Positions 24,416 through 33,034 of a stretch of DNA of 54,353 nt are shown here, in pieces. Made by a program: the position numbers and the translations under genes. Numbering within the stretch: position 1 is the first letter of the stretch; each line of letters opens with the position of its first letter. The notes under the pieces were generated by a model. It had not been told where the DNA came from, searched no databases, and saw only the letters and a list, made by a program, of their open reading frames with translations. The stretch is from NCBI GenBank assembly GCA_037443645.1, contig JBBINY010000013.1, positions 1-54,353 on the forward strand. The letters run 5' to 3'. The DNA is from UBA2336 sp037443645. Its GTDB lineage: Bacteria; Bacteroidota; Bacteroidia; Cytophagales; Cyclobacteriaceae.

Positions 24416-24736
24416 ATGAAAAAGATTGTTGTACTGTTGGCCCTTAGCCTCCTTCTAGCCACAGTAATGTCTCTGACAGCCGCCCCTGTTCCTCCTCACG
24501 AGGAGGTGGTTGATGTGATGAACACCAAGTACAAGAACCTGTTTGTTTTCAAAGCTGAACGAGAGTTGCTCGGAGCAAAGGTTGAAGTGTACTCCATGAA
24601 TGGCGACCTGGTAACAGCGCAACGCCTGCATCGAAGGAAGATGATCATTGACTTCTGTGATGTAAAATTCGGAGAGTACACCATCCGTATAACCAAAGGA
24701 AACCGAAAGCAGGAATTTCGTTATGTGAAGAAATAA
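24416..24736 (+). CDS. Small secreted protein of unknown function
   Basis: 106 aa. The signal peptide is MKKIVVLLALSLLLATVMSLTAA, cleaved near TAA-PVP. The mature part is about 80 aa of beta-strand pattern (KAERELLGAKVEVYSMNGDLVT, GEYTIRITKGNRKQEF) that resembles the last half of a DUF3244 or type IX CTD-like sandwich: 'v.iys.nG..v' then 'G.Y.i.i'. It is too short for a full secreted enzyme. A possible sigma-54 promoter lies upstream. Confidence 0.65.
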   Translation: MKKIVVLLALSLLLATVMSLTAAPVPPHEEVVDVMNTKYKNLFVFKAERELLGAKVEVYSMNGDLVTAQRLHRRKMIIDFCDVKFGEYTIRITKGNRKQEFRYVKK

Positions 24737-24753
24737 TTCTGCCCGGCAGAATT
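24735..24753 (+). terminator. Palindromic hairpin between convergent genes
   Basis: AATTCTGCC (24735-24743), C, GGCAGAATT (24745-24753) is a perfect inverted repeat straddling the stop of the small secreted protein gene and the end of the convergent symporter. A T run is lacking, so its terminator role is inferred. Confidence 0.45.
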
Positions 24754-24789
24754 GAACGATACACCAACGTGGGGTTGGTTTTAATCGGG

Positions 24790-26265
24790 TTAAGGTCGTT
24801 CCGAGATTTTGGGATGGCCTTTTCCTTTTTTAGCAGAGATCAGCCATAAGCCAAGGAATGTAATGGCCCCGTTTATAATCAGTATTTCGATACTGATAAC
24901 ATACCCGTTAAACCAGGTTGCTGAGTTTGAACTGATAATGTAGGAAAGCACGGGTGAGAGAACGCACACAAGCGGAACGAGCCGGTCACGAACCTGACGT
25001 TTGGTAAAAAGTCCGAATGAGAATAAACCCAGCAGCGGCCCGTAGGTATAACCGGCAATACCCAACACGGCATCAATGACAGCCCGGTTGTTTACTTCCT
25101 TAAAAATGAGAATGATGAGCAGGAAGAGCACTGAAAATCCGATGTGTACATAAAACTTCTGCACCCGCTTGGTTCGTTCATCCTTGTCTCTGAAGTTCAG
25201 AAAGTCGATGCAGAACGAAGTGGTTAGTCCGGCCAGGGCTGAGTCGGCACTGGCGTATGAGGAAGCTGTTATGCCAAGAATAAAAAATATTCCTACCAGC
25301 ATCCCGAATTCATTCAATGCCAGGCGTGGAAAGAGTTCATCCGTTACAGTCGGACTCTGCAAGTTGTTTTTAGCCGTATAGATGTATAACAGCGCCCCCA
25401 GGGTGAGGAACATCAGGTTAACCACTACAATGATGTTGCTGAGCCAGAACATGTTTTTCTGGGCATCCTTTAACGTACGGCAGGTTAAGTTTTTCTGCAT
25501 GATTTCCTGATCCATGCCCGTCATGGTAAGGGCTATGAAGGCACCACCCAGAAACTGTTTCCAGAAATAAAGCGGAGAGTTTACGTCATTAAAGTAGAAG
25601 ATGCGCGAATAATCACTTTCACTTACTGTCTGAATCATTGAAGCAAACGACAAATCCAGCCGATCAGTAATCTGCCAGACAGCAATGGCAACGGCCGAAA
25701 CGAGAAAAAACGTCTGGAATGTGTCCGTCCATACAATGGTTTTGATTCCTCCCCGAAACGTGTAAATCCAGATGAGCACAATGGTGGTGGCCACCGTAAC
25801 AAAAAACGGGATGTTCCAGGCATCAAAAAGAAACAACTGCAGCACTGTAGCTGCCAGGTACAAACGCAGGGAAGACCCAATGGTGCGCGACACCAGAAAG
25901 AAAAATGCGCCTGTTTTGTATGACCAGAAACTGAACCGTTGTTCCAGGTAGGTGTAGATGGAAACAACGTTAAGCCGATAGTACAGCGGCATCAGTATGC
26001 CGATAATGGCCCAGTATCCCAACACATACCCCAACACTACCTGGAAATACCCAAACCCGATTTTACCCACATTGCCCGGAACAGAAATGAAGGTTACGCC
26101 CGAAAGCGAAGCGCCAATCATGCCAAATGCCACCAGGAACCAGGGCGATTGACGGTTTGCGGTGAAGAAGGTATCGGTAGTGGCGCCTTTTGAAGTAAAA
26201 TAGGAAATGAGAATCAGCACCAGAAAATAGATACTGATAATGGAGATAATGAAGGCCGGTGACAT
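24790..26265 (-). CDS. Sodium:solute symporter (SSS family)
   Basis: 491 aa with 13 hydrophobic segments. The sequence starts in the first helix and then gives ATTDTFFTANRQSPWFLVAFGMIGASLSGVTFIS, the SSS segment where 'R.sPw...a.....aS..sg.tfis' is conserved. GMDQEIMQKNLTCRTLKDAQK near residue 245 is another SSS hallmark. It is probably a Na+-driven uptake system; in Bacteroidetes this subtype is annotated generically and the substrate cannot be read from the sequence. No partner gene suggests a substrate. Confidence 0.92.
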   Translation of the reverse strand: MSPAFIISIISIYFLVLILISYFTSKGATTDTFFTANRQSPWFLVAFGMIGASLSGVTFISVPGNVGKIGFGYFQVVLGYVLGYWAIIGILMPLYYRLNVVSIYTYLEQRFSFWSYKTGAFFFLVSRTIGSSLRLYLAATVLQLFLFDAWNIPFFVTVATTIVLIWIYTFRGGIKTIVWTDTFQTFFLVSAVAIAVWQITDRLDLSFASMIQTVSESDYSRIFYFNDVNSPLYFWKQFLGGAFIALTMTGMDQEIMQKNLTCRTLKDAQKNMFWLSNIIVVVNLMFLTLGALLYIYTAKNNLQSPTVTDELFPRLALNEFGMLVGIFFILGITASSYASADSALAGLTTSFCIDFLNFRDKDERTKRVQKFYVHIGFSVLFLLIILIFKEVNNRAVIDAVLGIAGYTYGPLLGLFSFGLFTKRQVRDRLVPLVCVLSPVLSYIISSNSATWFNGYVISIEILIINGAITFLGLWLISAKKGKGHPKISERP

Positions 26266-26344
26266 GGTGCAAAGAATGCGGAATTCAGCCGGATTTCAAA
26301 TTTTTTGCCTCTGCCGGCTTTTAGGGAATTGCTTTAACTATTTC

Positions 26345-26352
26345 TAATTTTG
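26345..26352 (+). promoter_or_regulatory. -7 box for clpS directly before the start codon
   Basis: TAATTTTG matches TAnnTTTG and ends 6 nt before the clpS ATG at 26359, so the transcript may be leaderless. No consensus -33 element is visible. Confidence 0.45.
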
Positions 26353-26358
26353 CAGGCT

Positions 26359-26649
26359 ATGGTGCAATTCATTAAAGCGGGGGGTGAACAGGAGTTGGTT
26401 GAGGTGCTGGAAGCCATTGAAACAACCGAACTGCTCGACCTGGTGGTGTTTAACGATGACTTCAACACGTTCGATCATGTAATTGATACGCTCATCCGGG
26501 TATGCAAACACACCGTTGAACAGGCTGAGCAATGCACCTGGATCATCCACCATAAGGGAAAATGCACCGTAAAACACGGAACACTTACCGAACTAAAGCC
26601 GATGCGCGATTCGATTTGTGAAGCGGGTATTGATGCCCGGATTGTATGA
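26359..26649 (+). CDS. clpS: ATP-dependent Clp protease adaptor ClpS
   Basis: 96 aa. The core LLDLVVFNDDFNTFDHVIDTLIRVC carries the conserved NDD.nt...Vi signature; the later CTWIIHHKGKCTVKHG includes the alpha-amino-binding His of ClpS. ClpS delivers N-end-rule substrates to ClpAP or ClpCP. The start is ATG 26359; a TTG at 26350 lies within the -7 box. The stop overlaps the next gene by ATGA. Confidence 0.93.
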   Translation: MVQFIKAGGEQELVEVLEAIETTELLDLVVFNDDFNTFDHVIDTLIRVCKHTVEQAEQCTWIIHHKGKCTVKHGTLTELKPMRDSICEAGIDARIV

Positions 26650-27008
26650 GAAAACTTTGGCTCCTGTCATTTATTCTGGTATCCTGCACCGATGAAGCAA
26701 ATTTTTCCATCGTTCCGCTTGATGTAGAAGTCGCTGACCTTCCGGCTGAAATTGAATCAGGTAACAAGGTGAACATCGGGTTAACCTACACATTCAACAA
26801 TGGCTGCTCATCCTTTTATTCGGTAACCTTAACCGAGGAAAATAAAACAGTGATCATTGATACGAAAGCAAAGCGATCTCATTCTACGGTATGCCCGTTA
26901 CTGATTGTCACCGGGTCAATTACCATCAACCACGCACCCCGGCAAACCGGAACGTACACATACCTGTTCAATCAGGGTAAATTGATTAAACACATAATCG
27001 TACAATGA
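26646..27008 (+). CDS. Small lipoprotein of unknown function
   Basis: 120 aa. The N-terminus MRKLWLLSFILVSC is a lipoprotein signal (lipobox LVSC, Cys14). The mature domain is beta-rich with two further Cys (NNGCSSFYS, STVCPLL) that could form a disulfide. It is translationally coupled to clpS (4-bp overlap) and ends 3 bp before recR. I do not recognise a family. Confidence 0.72.
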   Translation: MRKLWLLSFILVSCTDEANFSIVPLDVEVADLPAEIESGNKVNIGLTYTFNNGCSSFYSVTLTEENKTVIIDTKAKRSHSTVCPLLIVTGSITINHAPRQTGTYTYLFNQGKLIKHIIVQ

Positions 27009-27011
27009 CCC

Positions 27012-27620
27012 ATGGAATACTCTTCCAAACTCATTGAAGACGCAGTAAATCAAATTGCCAAACTTCCGGGCATTGGCAGGAAAACAGCCCTGCGCCTGGT
27101 GCTGCACCTGGTAAAGGAAAAAGAAGAAAGTACATTTTTGCTAACCGAATCCTTAAACAGGTTGCGCACAAGCATCCGGTTTTGCAAACACTGCCACAAC
27201 ATAGCCGATGCAGATGTGTGTTCAATCTGTGCCGGTGTAAAACGCGACCGGTCTATTGTCTGTGTGGTGGAAGACACCAACGATGTGATGGCCATTGAAA
27301 ATACGGCTCAGTTTACAGGCCTCTACCACGTGTTGGGAGGAGTGATTTCGCCCATTAACGGCATCGGGCCTGGCGAACTGAAAATTGAGTCTCTCATCAA
27401 TCGGTTGAATCACGGGCAATCCGAAATCAAAGAGCTTATACTGGCATTGAGCCCGACCCTTGAGGGCGATACCACCGCATTTTATATTCACAAGCGCGTG
27501 AAAGATTTGCCGGTTAAAGTAAGTGTTATTGCGCGGGGTATTCCGGTGGGTGGTGAATTAGAATATGCCGATGAGATTACCCTGGGCCGGAGCATTCTTG
27601 CACGAACTCTGTTTAACTAG
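27012..27620 (+). CDS. recR: Recombination protein RecR
   Basis: 202 aa, full length. The N-terminal helix-hairpin-helix is KLPGIGRKTALRL, followed by the C4 zinc finger CKHCHNIADADVCSIC. The Toprim domain starts VCVVEDTNDVMAIE, and the tail has ARGIPVGGELEYADEITLGRSI with the Walker B-like region. With RecO and RecF it loads RecA at gaps. recO is also in this window, about 2.5 kb away on the other strand. Confidence 0.97.
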   Translation: MEYSSKLIEDAVNQIAKLPGIGRKTALRLVLHLVKEKEESTFLLTESLNRLRTSIRFCKHCHNIADADVCSICAGVKRDRSIVCVVEDTNDVMAIENTAQFTGLYHVLGGVISPINGIGPGELKIESLINRLNHGQSEIKELILALSPTLEGDTTAFYIHKRVKDLPVKVSVIARGIPVGGELEYADEITLGRSILARTLFN

Positions 27621-27624
27621 AAGC

Positions 27625-27756
27625 TATCTCAAAAATAGGTTCGTCATTGCGAGCGCAGCGAAACAATCTCCAATTCGGTATCCAAAACAGGGATTGCTTC
27701 GGTCTCCCGATAATATCGGGATCCCTCGCAATGACGTGATTGGTATTTTTGAGATA
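27625..27756 (+). repeat. 132-bp inverted-repeat element (MITE-like)
   Basis: Outer repeats TATCTCAAAAATA (27625-27637) and TATTTTTGAGATA (27744-27756) are exact inverts, and inner repeats CGTCATTGCGAG (27642-27653) and CTCGCAATGACG (27725-27736) are exact inverts too. The sequence between holds related AACAATCTC/GATTGCTT halves. A further perfect palindrome TCCCGATA-A-TATCGGGA (27705-27721) sits inside. The inner CGTCATTGCGAG motif is a common dispersed repeat of Bacteroidetes. There is no ORF of its own; it may also end transcription from recR. Confidence 0.8.
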
Positions 27757-27857
27757 TCCTCTAGAACAATCTTTCTGTTTTTGCGATGGCTTCTAATCAA
27801 TACCGGGTTTCATCTTCCCGAATTAATCTCTTTCTTTGTTTTGACAACCACGCAATC

Positions 27858-29054
27858 ATGAATACCCTTTCCGATCGGATAAACGCCATTGAAGAGTCGG
27901 CCACACTGGCCATGGCCGCCAAAGCCCGCGAATACAAAAGCCGTGGCATTGATGTGATCAATCTTAGTCTGGGCGAACCGGATTTCAAAACCCCGCAACA
28001 TATCTGCGAAGCTGCAAAGAAAGCAATTGACGATGGAAAGTATTTTGCTTATCCGCCCGTTGCCGGATATCAGGATTTTCGTGAAGCCCTGGCCGCAAAG
28101 TACCTGAAAGAAAACAACGTTCCGTATAAGGCCGAAAACATCATTGTTTCAAACGGGGCCAAACAATCCATCGCCAATGCCATGCTGGCCCTGCTCAATC
28201 CCGGTGACGAGGTGATTGTGTTTTCACCTTACTGGGTAAGCTACGATGCGCTCATCCGGTTGGCCGAAGCTACGCCTGTAATTGTAAAGGGTGGAATTGA
28301 AAATGATTTCAAGGTAACCGCTGATCAGGTAGAAAGAGCCATCACAAAAAGAACGCGGGCGATTATTTTTTCCTCACCCTGCAACCCAACCGGGTCTGTT
28401 TTCTCCCGTAAGGAAATAGAAGCAATAGCCACAGTGGTGCTTAAGCACGAGGACGTGTTGGTGATTGCTGATGAAATTTATGAACACATCAACTTTACGG
28501 ATGAGTCGTTTAGCATTGCCTCGTTGCCGGGTATGTTCGAGCGAACCATTACCGTAAACGGGTTTGCCAAAGGGTACGCCATGACGGGCTGGCGCGTAGG
28601 GTATATTGCTGCGCCCAAATGGATTGCCGATGGTTGCAACAAAATTCAGGGGCAACTTACATCGGCAAATTGTTCCATTGCCCAGCGGGCTGCCATGGCG
28701 GCCATAACCGGTGAGCAAGAGCCAACGCATAAAATGGTTGAAGAATATAAAAGCCGGAGGGACATTGTGTATAACCTGTTGAAAGAAATCCCCGGCATTA
28801 AATCCAATTATCCGCAAGGGGCGTTTTACTTTTTTCCGGATGTGAGCGCGTATTTCGGTACATCGGATGGATCATTTAAAATTTCAAACGATACTGACTT
28901 TTGCATGTACATGCTGGAAAAGGCCCATGTTTCGCTGGTGCCGGGAGGTGCTTTTGGTGATGCAAAATGCATCCGGTTGTCGTATGCCGCCTCCGAAAAT
29001 GAACTCCGTGAAGCGCTTAAGCGGATGCGTGTTACCCTTCAGAACCTGCGTTAG
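27858..29054 (+). CDS. Aspartate aminotransferase-type class I PLP enzyme
   Basis: 398 aa. Class Ib aspartate aminotransferase features: INLSLGEPDFKTP near residue 36, SPCNPTGSVFS near 174, VIADEIYEHI near 202 and NGFAKGYAMTGWRVGY with the PLP Lys near 235. It probably interconverts aspartate and 2-oxoglutarate, though related prephenate-type enzymes look alike. The ATG at 27858 gives the standard N-terminus; the frame is open upstream through the repeat element. No convincing promoter box is present; TTTCTTTG at 27829 differs by one base. Confidence 0.92.
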   Translation: MNTLSDRINAIEESATLAMAAKAREYKSRGIDVINLSLGEPDFKTPQHICEAAKKAIDDGKYFAYPPVAGYQDFREALAAKYLKENNVPYKAENIIVSNGAKQSIANAMLALLNPGDEVIVFSPYWVSYDALIRLAEATPVIVKGGIENDFKVTADQVERAITKRTRAIIFSSPCNPTGSVFSRKEIEAIATVVLKHEDVLVIADEIYEHINFTDESFSIASLPGMFERTITVNGFAKGYAMTGWRVGYIAAPKWIADGCNKIQGQLTSANCSIAQRAAMAAITGEQEPTHKMVEEYKSRRDIVYNLLKEIPGIKSNYPQGAFYFFPDVSAYFGTSDGSFKISNDTDFCMYMLEKAHVSLVPGGAFGDAKCIRLSYAASENELREALKRMRVTLQNLR

Positions 29055-29198
29055 TTATACCAGCTTTTCTTTAAGCTTCAGAACGTTGCCCTCAATGGCA
29101 TTGAAGGTTAGGAGCAGCCTTTTGCGCTTGTGAATAGCGTGATTTGCCCAAAAAATGGAGCTGAGGATAAATAATTGTTGCCATACAAGGGTTACCAT
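29055..29198 (-). CDS. Possible 47-aa small protein
   Basis: An open frame from ATG 29198 to a stop abutting the aminotransferase stop. It begins with a hydrophobic stretch (LVWQQLFILSSIFWANHAI) and ends in a basic amphipathic tail (KRKRLLLTF...KLKEKLV). It could be a one-TM small protein or chance. No promoter box was found on this strand. Support is coding-like composition only. Confidence 0.3.
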   Translation of the reverse strand: MVTLVWQQLFILSSIFWANHAIHKRKRLLLTFNAIEGNVLKLKEKLV

Positions 29199-29204
29199 GC
29201 GGCC

Positions 29205-29212
29205 TATTTTTG
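29205..29212 (+). promoter_or_regulatory. -7 box for the TerB-like gene
   Basis: TATTTTTG matches TAnnTTTG and ends 23 nt before the ATG at 29236; TTG at 29178-29180 lies 24 nt further upstream. Confidence 0.45.
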
Positions 29213-29235
29213 ACTAAGAAAAAAACGTCACAGCT

Positions 29236-29661
29236 ATGGACTCTATTAACCGCACATTAAACTATCAACTCGGCCTGCTCCATTTTGCCCATTTGCTGAT
29301 GAGTTGCGATGGAAGAATTGACCATTTTGAGGAGTTGGCGTTAGAACGCATCAGGCGGGAGGAAGGCATTTCTCATCCCCTGTACCATTATTTCATGAAA
29401 GCATTTGCGCTGCTCTCGGAAGAAGAAGTGTATCGTGCCGGAGTGGCCAGGCTCAATCAGTGTTCGGACGAAGAGAAATTATGCGCCTTTGTGCATCTCT
29501 ACCGCTTAGCTCAGGCCGATGACCGGATGGACATGAAGGAAGTTCGCTTCTTGTTGTATTCCCTGAAACAAACCCGAATTGAGTTTGAGGATGTGATGTT
29601 AAGTGCGCGCCTGGCCGACAGTGACCGCACCGCGCTGAGTGTTCAGAGAAGAGTAGCTTGA
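29236..29661 (+). CDS. TerB-like helical protein
   Basis: 141 aa, all-helical, with acidic loops DGRIDHFEELALERIR and ADDRMDMKEVRFLLYSL that fit the two metal-binding loops of TerB-fold domains ('aDG.id..E...i'). The role of such stand-alone domains is unknown; the tellurite-resistance name is historical. It is a single gene with its own -7 box. Confidence 0.65.
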   Translation: MDSINRTLNYQLGLLHFAHLLMSCDGRIDHFEELALERIRREEGISHPLYHYFMKAFALLSEEEVYRAGVARLNQCSDEEKLCAFVHLYRLAQADDRMDMKEVRFLLYSLKQTRIEFEDVMLSARLADSDRTALSVQRRVA

Positions 29662-30142
29662 ATTGTTTTCAATATTAATGAAAACCAGAATTGCTTTTAT
29701 TCCGATAGGGTCTAAAGACACGATTTCAATTTACATTAATATGTACGACTACTCTGAATTGAAAACTCCGATTGGATTTACGATCTGGAAGTAGATTTTT
29801 AGGAAATATGAAACAACCATTTCTCAGGTTATTGGCATTGTTTCTCTTGACTTTCACTTCTCTGGCTGGTTTTTGCCATATAAATGATCCTGCGAGTTAT
29901 GTGCTACTTATGAAGAACTCACCCTATTAAGCAGCAGTTTGATAGCAATTGGGGTTGCTTCAGTAACGCCACCGGTTTTCAGGAAAAAGAAAAAGAACAC
30001 GTCCATAACGATTTTGACGAGGAAAGATGCAAGTGGATTGTTAAAAACCGGGAGCTAGCCACACTGTTTGGCTGGTGTACGCGGCAGCGGTTTGGTTGGA
30101 AGTGACCTTCCTATTCTCCTTTTCAGATCAGGTCCAGCATCC
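29662..30142 (+). other. Region without an intact gene; two small or broken ORFs
   Basis: No full gene is seen in 480 bp. A 38-codon frame, 29678-29794 (MKTRIAFIPIGSK), has no recognised family. From 29808 a signal-peptide-like start MKQPFLRLLALFLLTF stops at 29930, while a neighbouring frame continues with a membrane segment LLSSSLIAIGVASVTPP and basic RKKKKN to a stop at 30058. Read together they look like a small membrane or secreted protein (about 80 aa) broken by a frameshift. The remainder to recO holds nothing I recognise. Confidence 0.4.
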
Positions 30143-30811
30143 TCAGCCCAAAACCTCTCGCAACACCGGCACCGACTTCAAATCGCCCAGTGTGTCGATG
30201 TGGCTTTTGTAAAAACCAAGCAGCAAATCAAGCAATTCCCTCCTTTGGACAACCGTCATCTGAACAGAGACCTCATAGGATGAATCCAGCAGGTTACGGA
30301 GCAGACCGTGAACATTCCCTGCTACTACCCGCCCGCCCAGAATTTCGGCTGGTGCGTGCGCCCCAAAACCGAGCAACCGGCTCAGCTTAATCAGGAATAC
30401 CAAATGAAAATTCTCAAAGCCTGATGGCATCTTATCCAGCATAATCAGCGAAGAGGAAATAAACCCGAACAAGGCATCGGTATGGCTTTGGTCTTTAACC
30501 GTTTTGTTCACCACTTCGTTGACGAACAAGGCAATGGATGATTTTTTTACTTCTGCCTGAATGGATTGGTAGGGATAATGGCACGTTGCTTCTTTGATGC
30601 GCAGCAGGTTGGCGTTTTCTTTATGGTAGACCACCAGATTCAGCAGGGTTAACGGCTGGAACAGCGCCATCTTTCCTTTGGATGACGTGCTGCGTACACT
30701 GTTTACGATGTATGATTGAAGGCCGAAGTGCTCTGTAAAAATGGTAACTATTATGGACGACTCGCGGAAGCGGGTGAAACGAAACACGATGCCACGGGTT
30801 TTGTGCAACAC
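30143..30811 (-). CDS. recO: DNA repair protein RecO
   Basis: 222 aa. The N-terminal OB fold starts HKTRGIVFRFTRFRESSIIVTIFTE-like, with IVNSVRSTSSKGKMALFQPLTLL matching RecO. The C-terminal helical half, with SYEVSVQMTVVQRRELLDLLLGFY, is typical of the Bacteroidetes form. It works with RecR and RecF in RecA loading. The start is GTG at 30811, just after the stop of porZ, so it is probably co-transcribed with tdk and porZ. Confidence 0.92.
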   Translation of the reverse strand: MLHKTRGIVFRFTRFRESSIIVTIFTEHFGLQSYIVNSVRSTSSKGKMALFQPLTLLNLVVYHKENANLLRIKEATCHYPYQSIQAEVKKSSIALFVNEVVNKTVKDQSHTDALFGFISSSLIMLDKMPSGFENFHLVFLIKLSRLLGFGAHAPAEILGGRVVAGNVHGLLRNLLDSSYEVSVQMTVVQRRELLDLLLGFYKSHIDTLGDLKSVPVLREVLG

Positions 30812-30814
30812 GGG

Positions 30815-33034
30815 CTAATTGATTACGGCAATTTTGCCAATTACACTCTCGCTGCCATCCCGCGAAACAGCAAAAACCAGGTAGATTCCCGTAGTGGCTC
30901 GCTTGCCGGAAACATCCCGTACATTCCAGGTGGCGGTACTGCCGTTGGCCATGGTTTGCCATACCAGCCGGCCGGAAGCATCGGTGATTTTTACGGTCGC
31001 GTCATTAGCCAGGCCGGATATACCCACCGTACCTGTGAAATCTGAGGTAACCGGATTGGGAAATATTTTGATTTGAGAGAACGATGCAGTGCCTGTTGTG
31101 GCATCCGATCGGAACGATACAATGCCAGCTGCTGTTCCAAAAAAAACTTCACCCGTTACAGGATTGATTTCAATGGCGTGCAGCACATCCGACAGCAACG
31201 GACTTTCTGCAGCGGTGAACTGCAGCAATTGGGTTTCGCCAAATGAATCGAAAAGCCATGTGCCACTTTCAGTGCCGAACCACTTTCGGTTTCCACCGTC
31301 TACAGCAATGGCGGTGGTTTTTTCATCGCGAAGCAGGATGCGCCCGTTTACAATGGGCTTCACGGCATTGACGTTTCCGCTGAACACCCGCGATGGATCA
31401 GGAAAATAGGCAACTCCGGCATCGCTACCCACCCAAACCTGGCCGTTCAGGTCACTGGCTATGGAGTGAATCCTGCGGCTGGGCAAGGCGCCTGCTCCCG
31501 GTGCTTCTGTAAGGTATATATGCTGATGAGTTGATTTGTTGAAAACCAAAATTCCTCCTCCACTTGCCGGATTCAGCACCATCCAAACCTGGCCCAAATG
31601 ATCAACAAGAAGATCAACCGGAAATTGTGCAGCGGTAACCGGGAAAGAAAACGATTGCCAGGTATTATCGGGCTTTAACAAATGAAGGGGTTGGGGCGAA
31701 TTAAAATTTGCTACCCATAGACCATTGCCCGAGTATGCGATTGCGGATACCCGGTTTGCCACAAGCGGACTGTTCAGGGATGTGTATAGAGTTGTTGTTG
31801 AGTTGTCAACAACCTGCAGTCCCGCAGTAAAGGATGTGGTGAATACCTGTGATGGAGAGAAGTCAATGTCAGTTACGTCATGCTGAAGAAATGCCGGCTC
31901 GGCCTTCCACATGCCGGCAGTAAAAATATTTACAGACTCTGTTTTATTTGCCGGTGTGAGATCTGTTTTGAATCCGCCAGCTACAGCGTATAGCTTGCCC
32001 GCGTTGTGTTTTAACCTAAAGCTTCCGGAAAAGGTCGGTCCGTTGGGGATGTGGGATTGAAATGCACCGGTGGTGTTGGCGATCAGGCCGTTGCGGCTGT
32101 CACCAATCCAAAAATTCCCGTTACCATTTTCAATAGCAGCATTGGGTTCCTGAATCAGCGGGCTTACGATTTCCGTCAAGCTGTTGGCACTGGTAAGCTT
32201 CCATACTTTTGTTTGCGTGGTGATCAGCAAGTTGGTATTTGCCGACAGGCTGGTAAATGCTTCGCCTTGCAAAAAAGTTTCTTTCGTCCACGTTCCATTA
32301 ATGTATGAATACAGGCCGTCACCGGAAAGTGCTGCATATACCCTGCTGTTGAAAGATGCAATGGCGGCTACCGGGTTGTTGAAACTGCCCGGGTTAAAAC
32401 GCCTCCAGTTGTTGTAATCCATCAGGTTGTCGCTCAGGTTGCCGGCAAGAACACCGTTTTCGGTTGCCATAAAAATGCTGTCGCCTTTGAACGTGCCCTC
32501 GTAAATTTTTAATAAAGCGCCACCGGGTCCGAGGTCACGCCATGTTTCCTTTACTTCAAGCTTTGTCAGATCAAACAACACCGTTCCGAAATCGGTAAAC
32601 AGGTAGGCAATGTGCTGGCGGATGGTGATGTTGTTTATGCGTTTTGAACCCTCAATGGTGGTTGACCTTTTCAACGCGGTGAATTGCGTGATGCTGTTTT
32701 CCCTGAGAATATCAAGGCTGCCATCGGAATACCCGATCAGAAGCTGATTAAGTGCCTGATTGAAAGCCAGCGAAGTAATGGTTATGCCGCTAAGCCCATT
32801 TAATTTGGTTAAGGAGGTGAGTCCGCCAAGGACAAGATCATAAAGGAGCACACCATTTAGCGAAGCCGCTGCAATGGTTGTCGGGCTACCGGCCACATCA
32901 TAAACAGCCTGAAAGGAGATGTGTGTTCGCCATGTGCCGATGGGAATTTCCTGCGAACGCATGTTGCCGGAATGAAAAAGCAATGCTGCAGCAAGCAGGA
33001 GCGCCCGATTATTCCGGCTGATTGGTTGATTCAT
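30815..33034 (-). CDS. porZ: PorZ-type type IX secretion system protein
   Basis: 739 aa. A signal peptide (RALLLAAALLFHSGN...SQ) precedes IPIGTWRTHISF, the start of the PorZ N-terminal domain. Two beta-propellers follow with repeated 'n.l.iGtsdGl' blades (about 40-330 and 330-650). The last 85 residues are a type IX CTD: IKIFPNPVTSDF, then VKITDASGRLVWQ and TGIYLVFAV. PorZ sits on the outer surface and brings anionic LPS to the sorting/attachment complex. It implies that a T9SS operates in this organism. It overlaps tdk by 26 bp. Confidence 0.9.
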   Translation of the reverse strand: MNQPISRNNRALLLAAALLFHSGNMRSQEIPIGTWRTHISFQAVYDVAGSPTTIAAASLNGVLLYDLVLGGLTSLTKLNGLSGITITSLAFNQALNQLLIGYSDGSLDILRENSITQFTALKRSTTIEGSKRINNITIRQHIAYLFTDFGTVLFDLTKLEVKETWRDLGPGGALLKIYEGTFKGDSIFMATENGVLAGNLSDNLMDYNNWRRFNPGSFNNPVAAIASFNSRVYAALSGDGLYSYINGTWTKETFLQGEAFTSLSANTNLLITTQTKVWKLTSANSLTEIVSPLIQEPNAAIENGNGNFWIGDSRNGLIANTTGAFQSHIPNGPTFSGSFRLKHNAGKLYAVAGGFKTDLTPANKTESVNIFTAGMWKAEPAFLQHDVTDIDFSPSQVFTTSFTAGLQVVDNSTTTLYTSLNSPLVANRVSAIAYSGNGLWVANFNSPQPLHLLKPDNTWQSFSFPVTAAQFPVDLLVDHLGQVWMVLNPASGGGILVFNKSTHQHIYLTEAPGAGALPSRRIHSIASDLNGQVWVGSDAGVAYFPDPSRVFSGNVNAVKPIVNGRILLRDEKTTAIAVDGGNRKWFGTESGTWLFDSFGETQLLQFTAAESPLLSDVLHAIEINPVTGEVFFGTAAGIVSFRSDATTGTASFSQIKIFPNPVTSDFTGTVGISGLANDATVKITDASGRLVWQTMANGSTATWNVRDVSGKRATTGIYLVFAVSRDGSESVIGKIAVIN

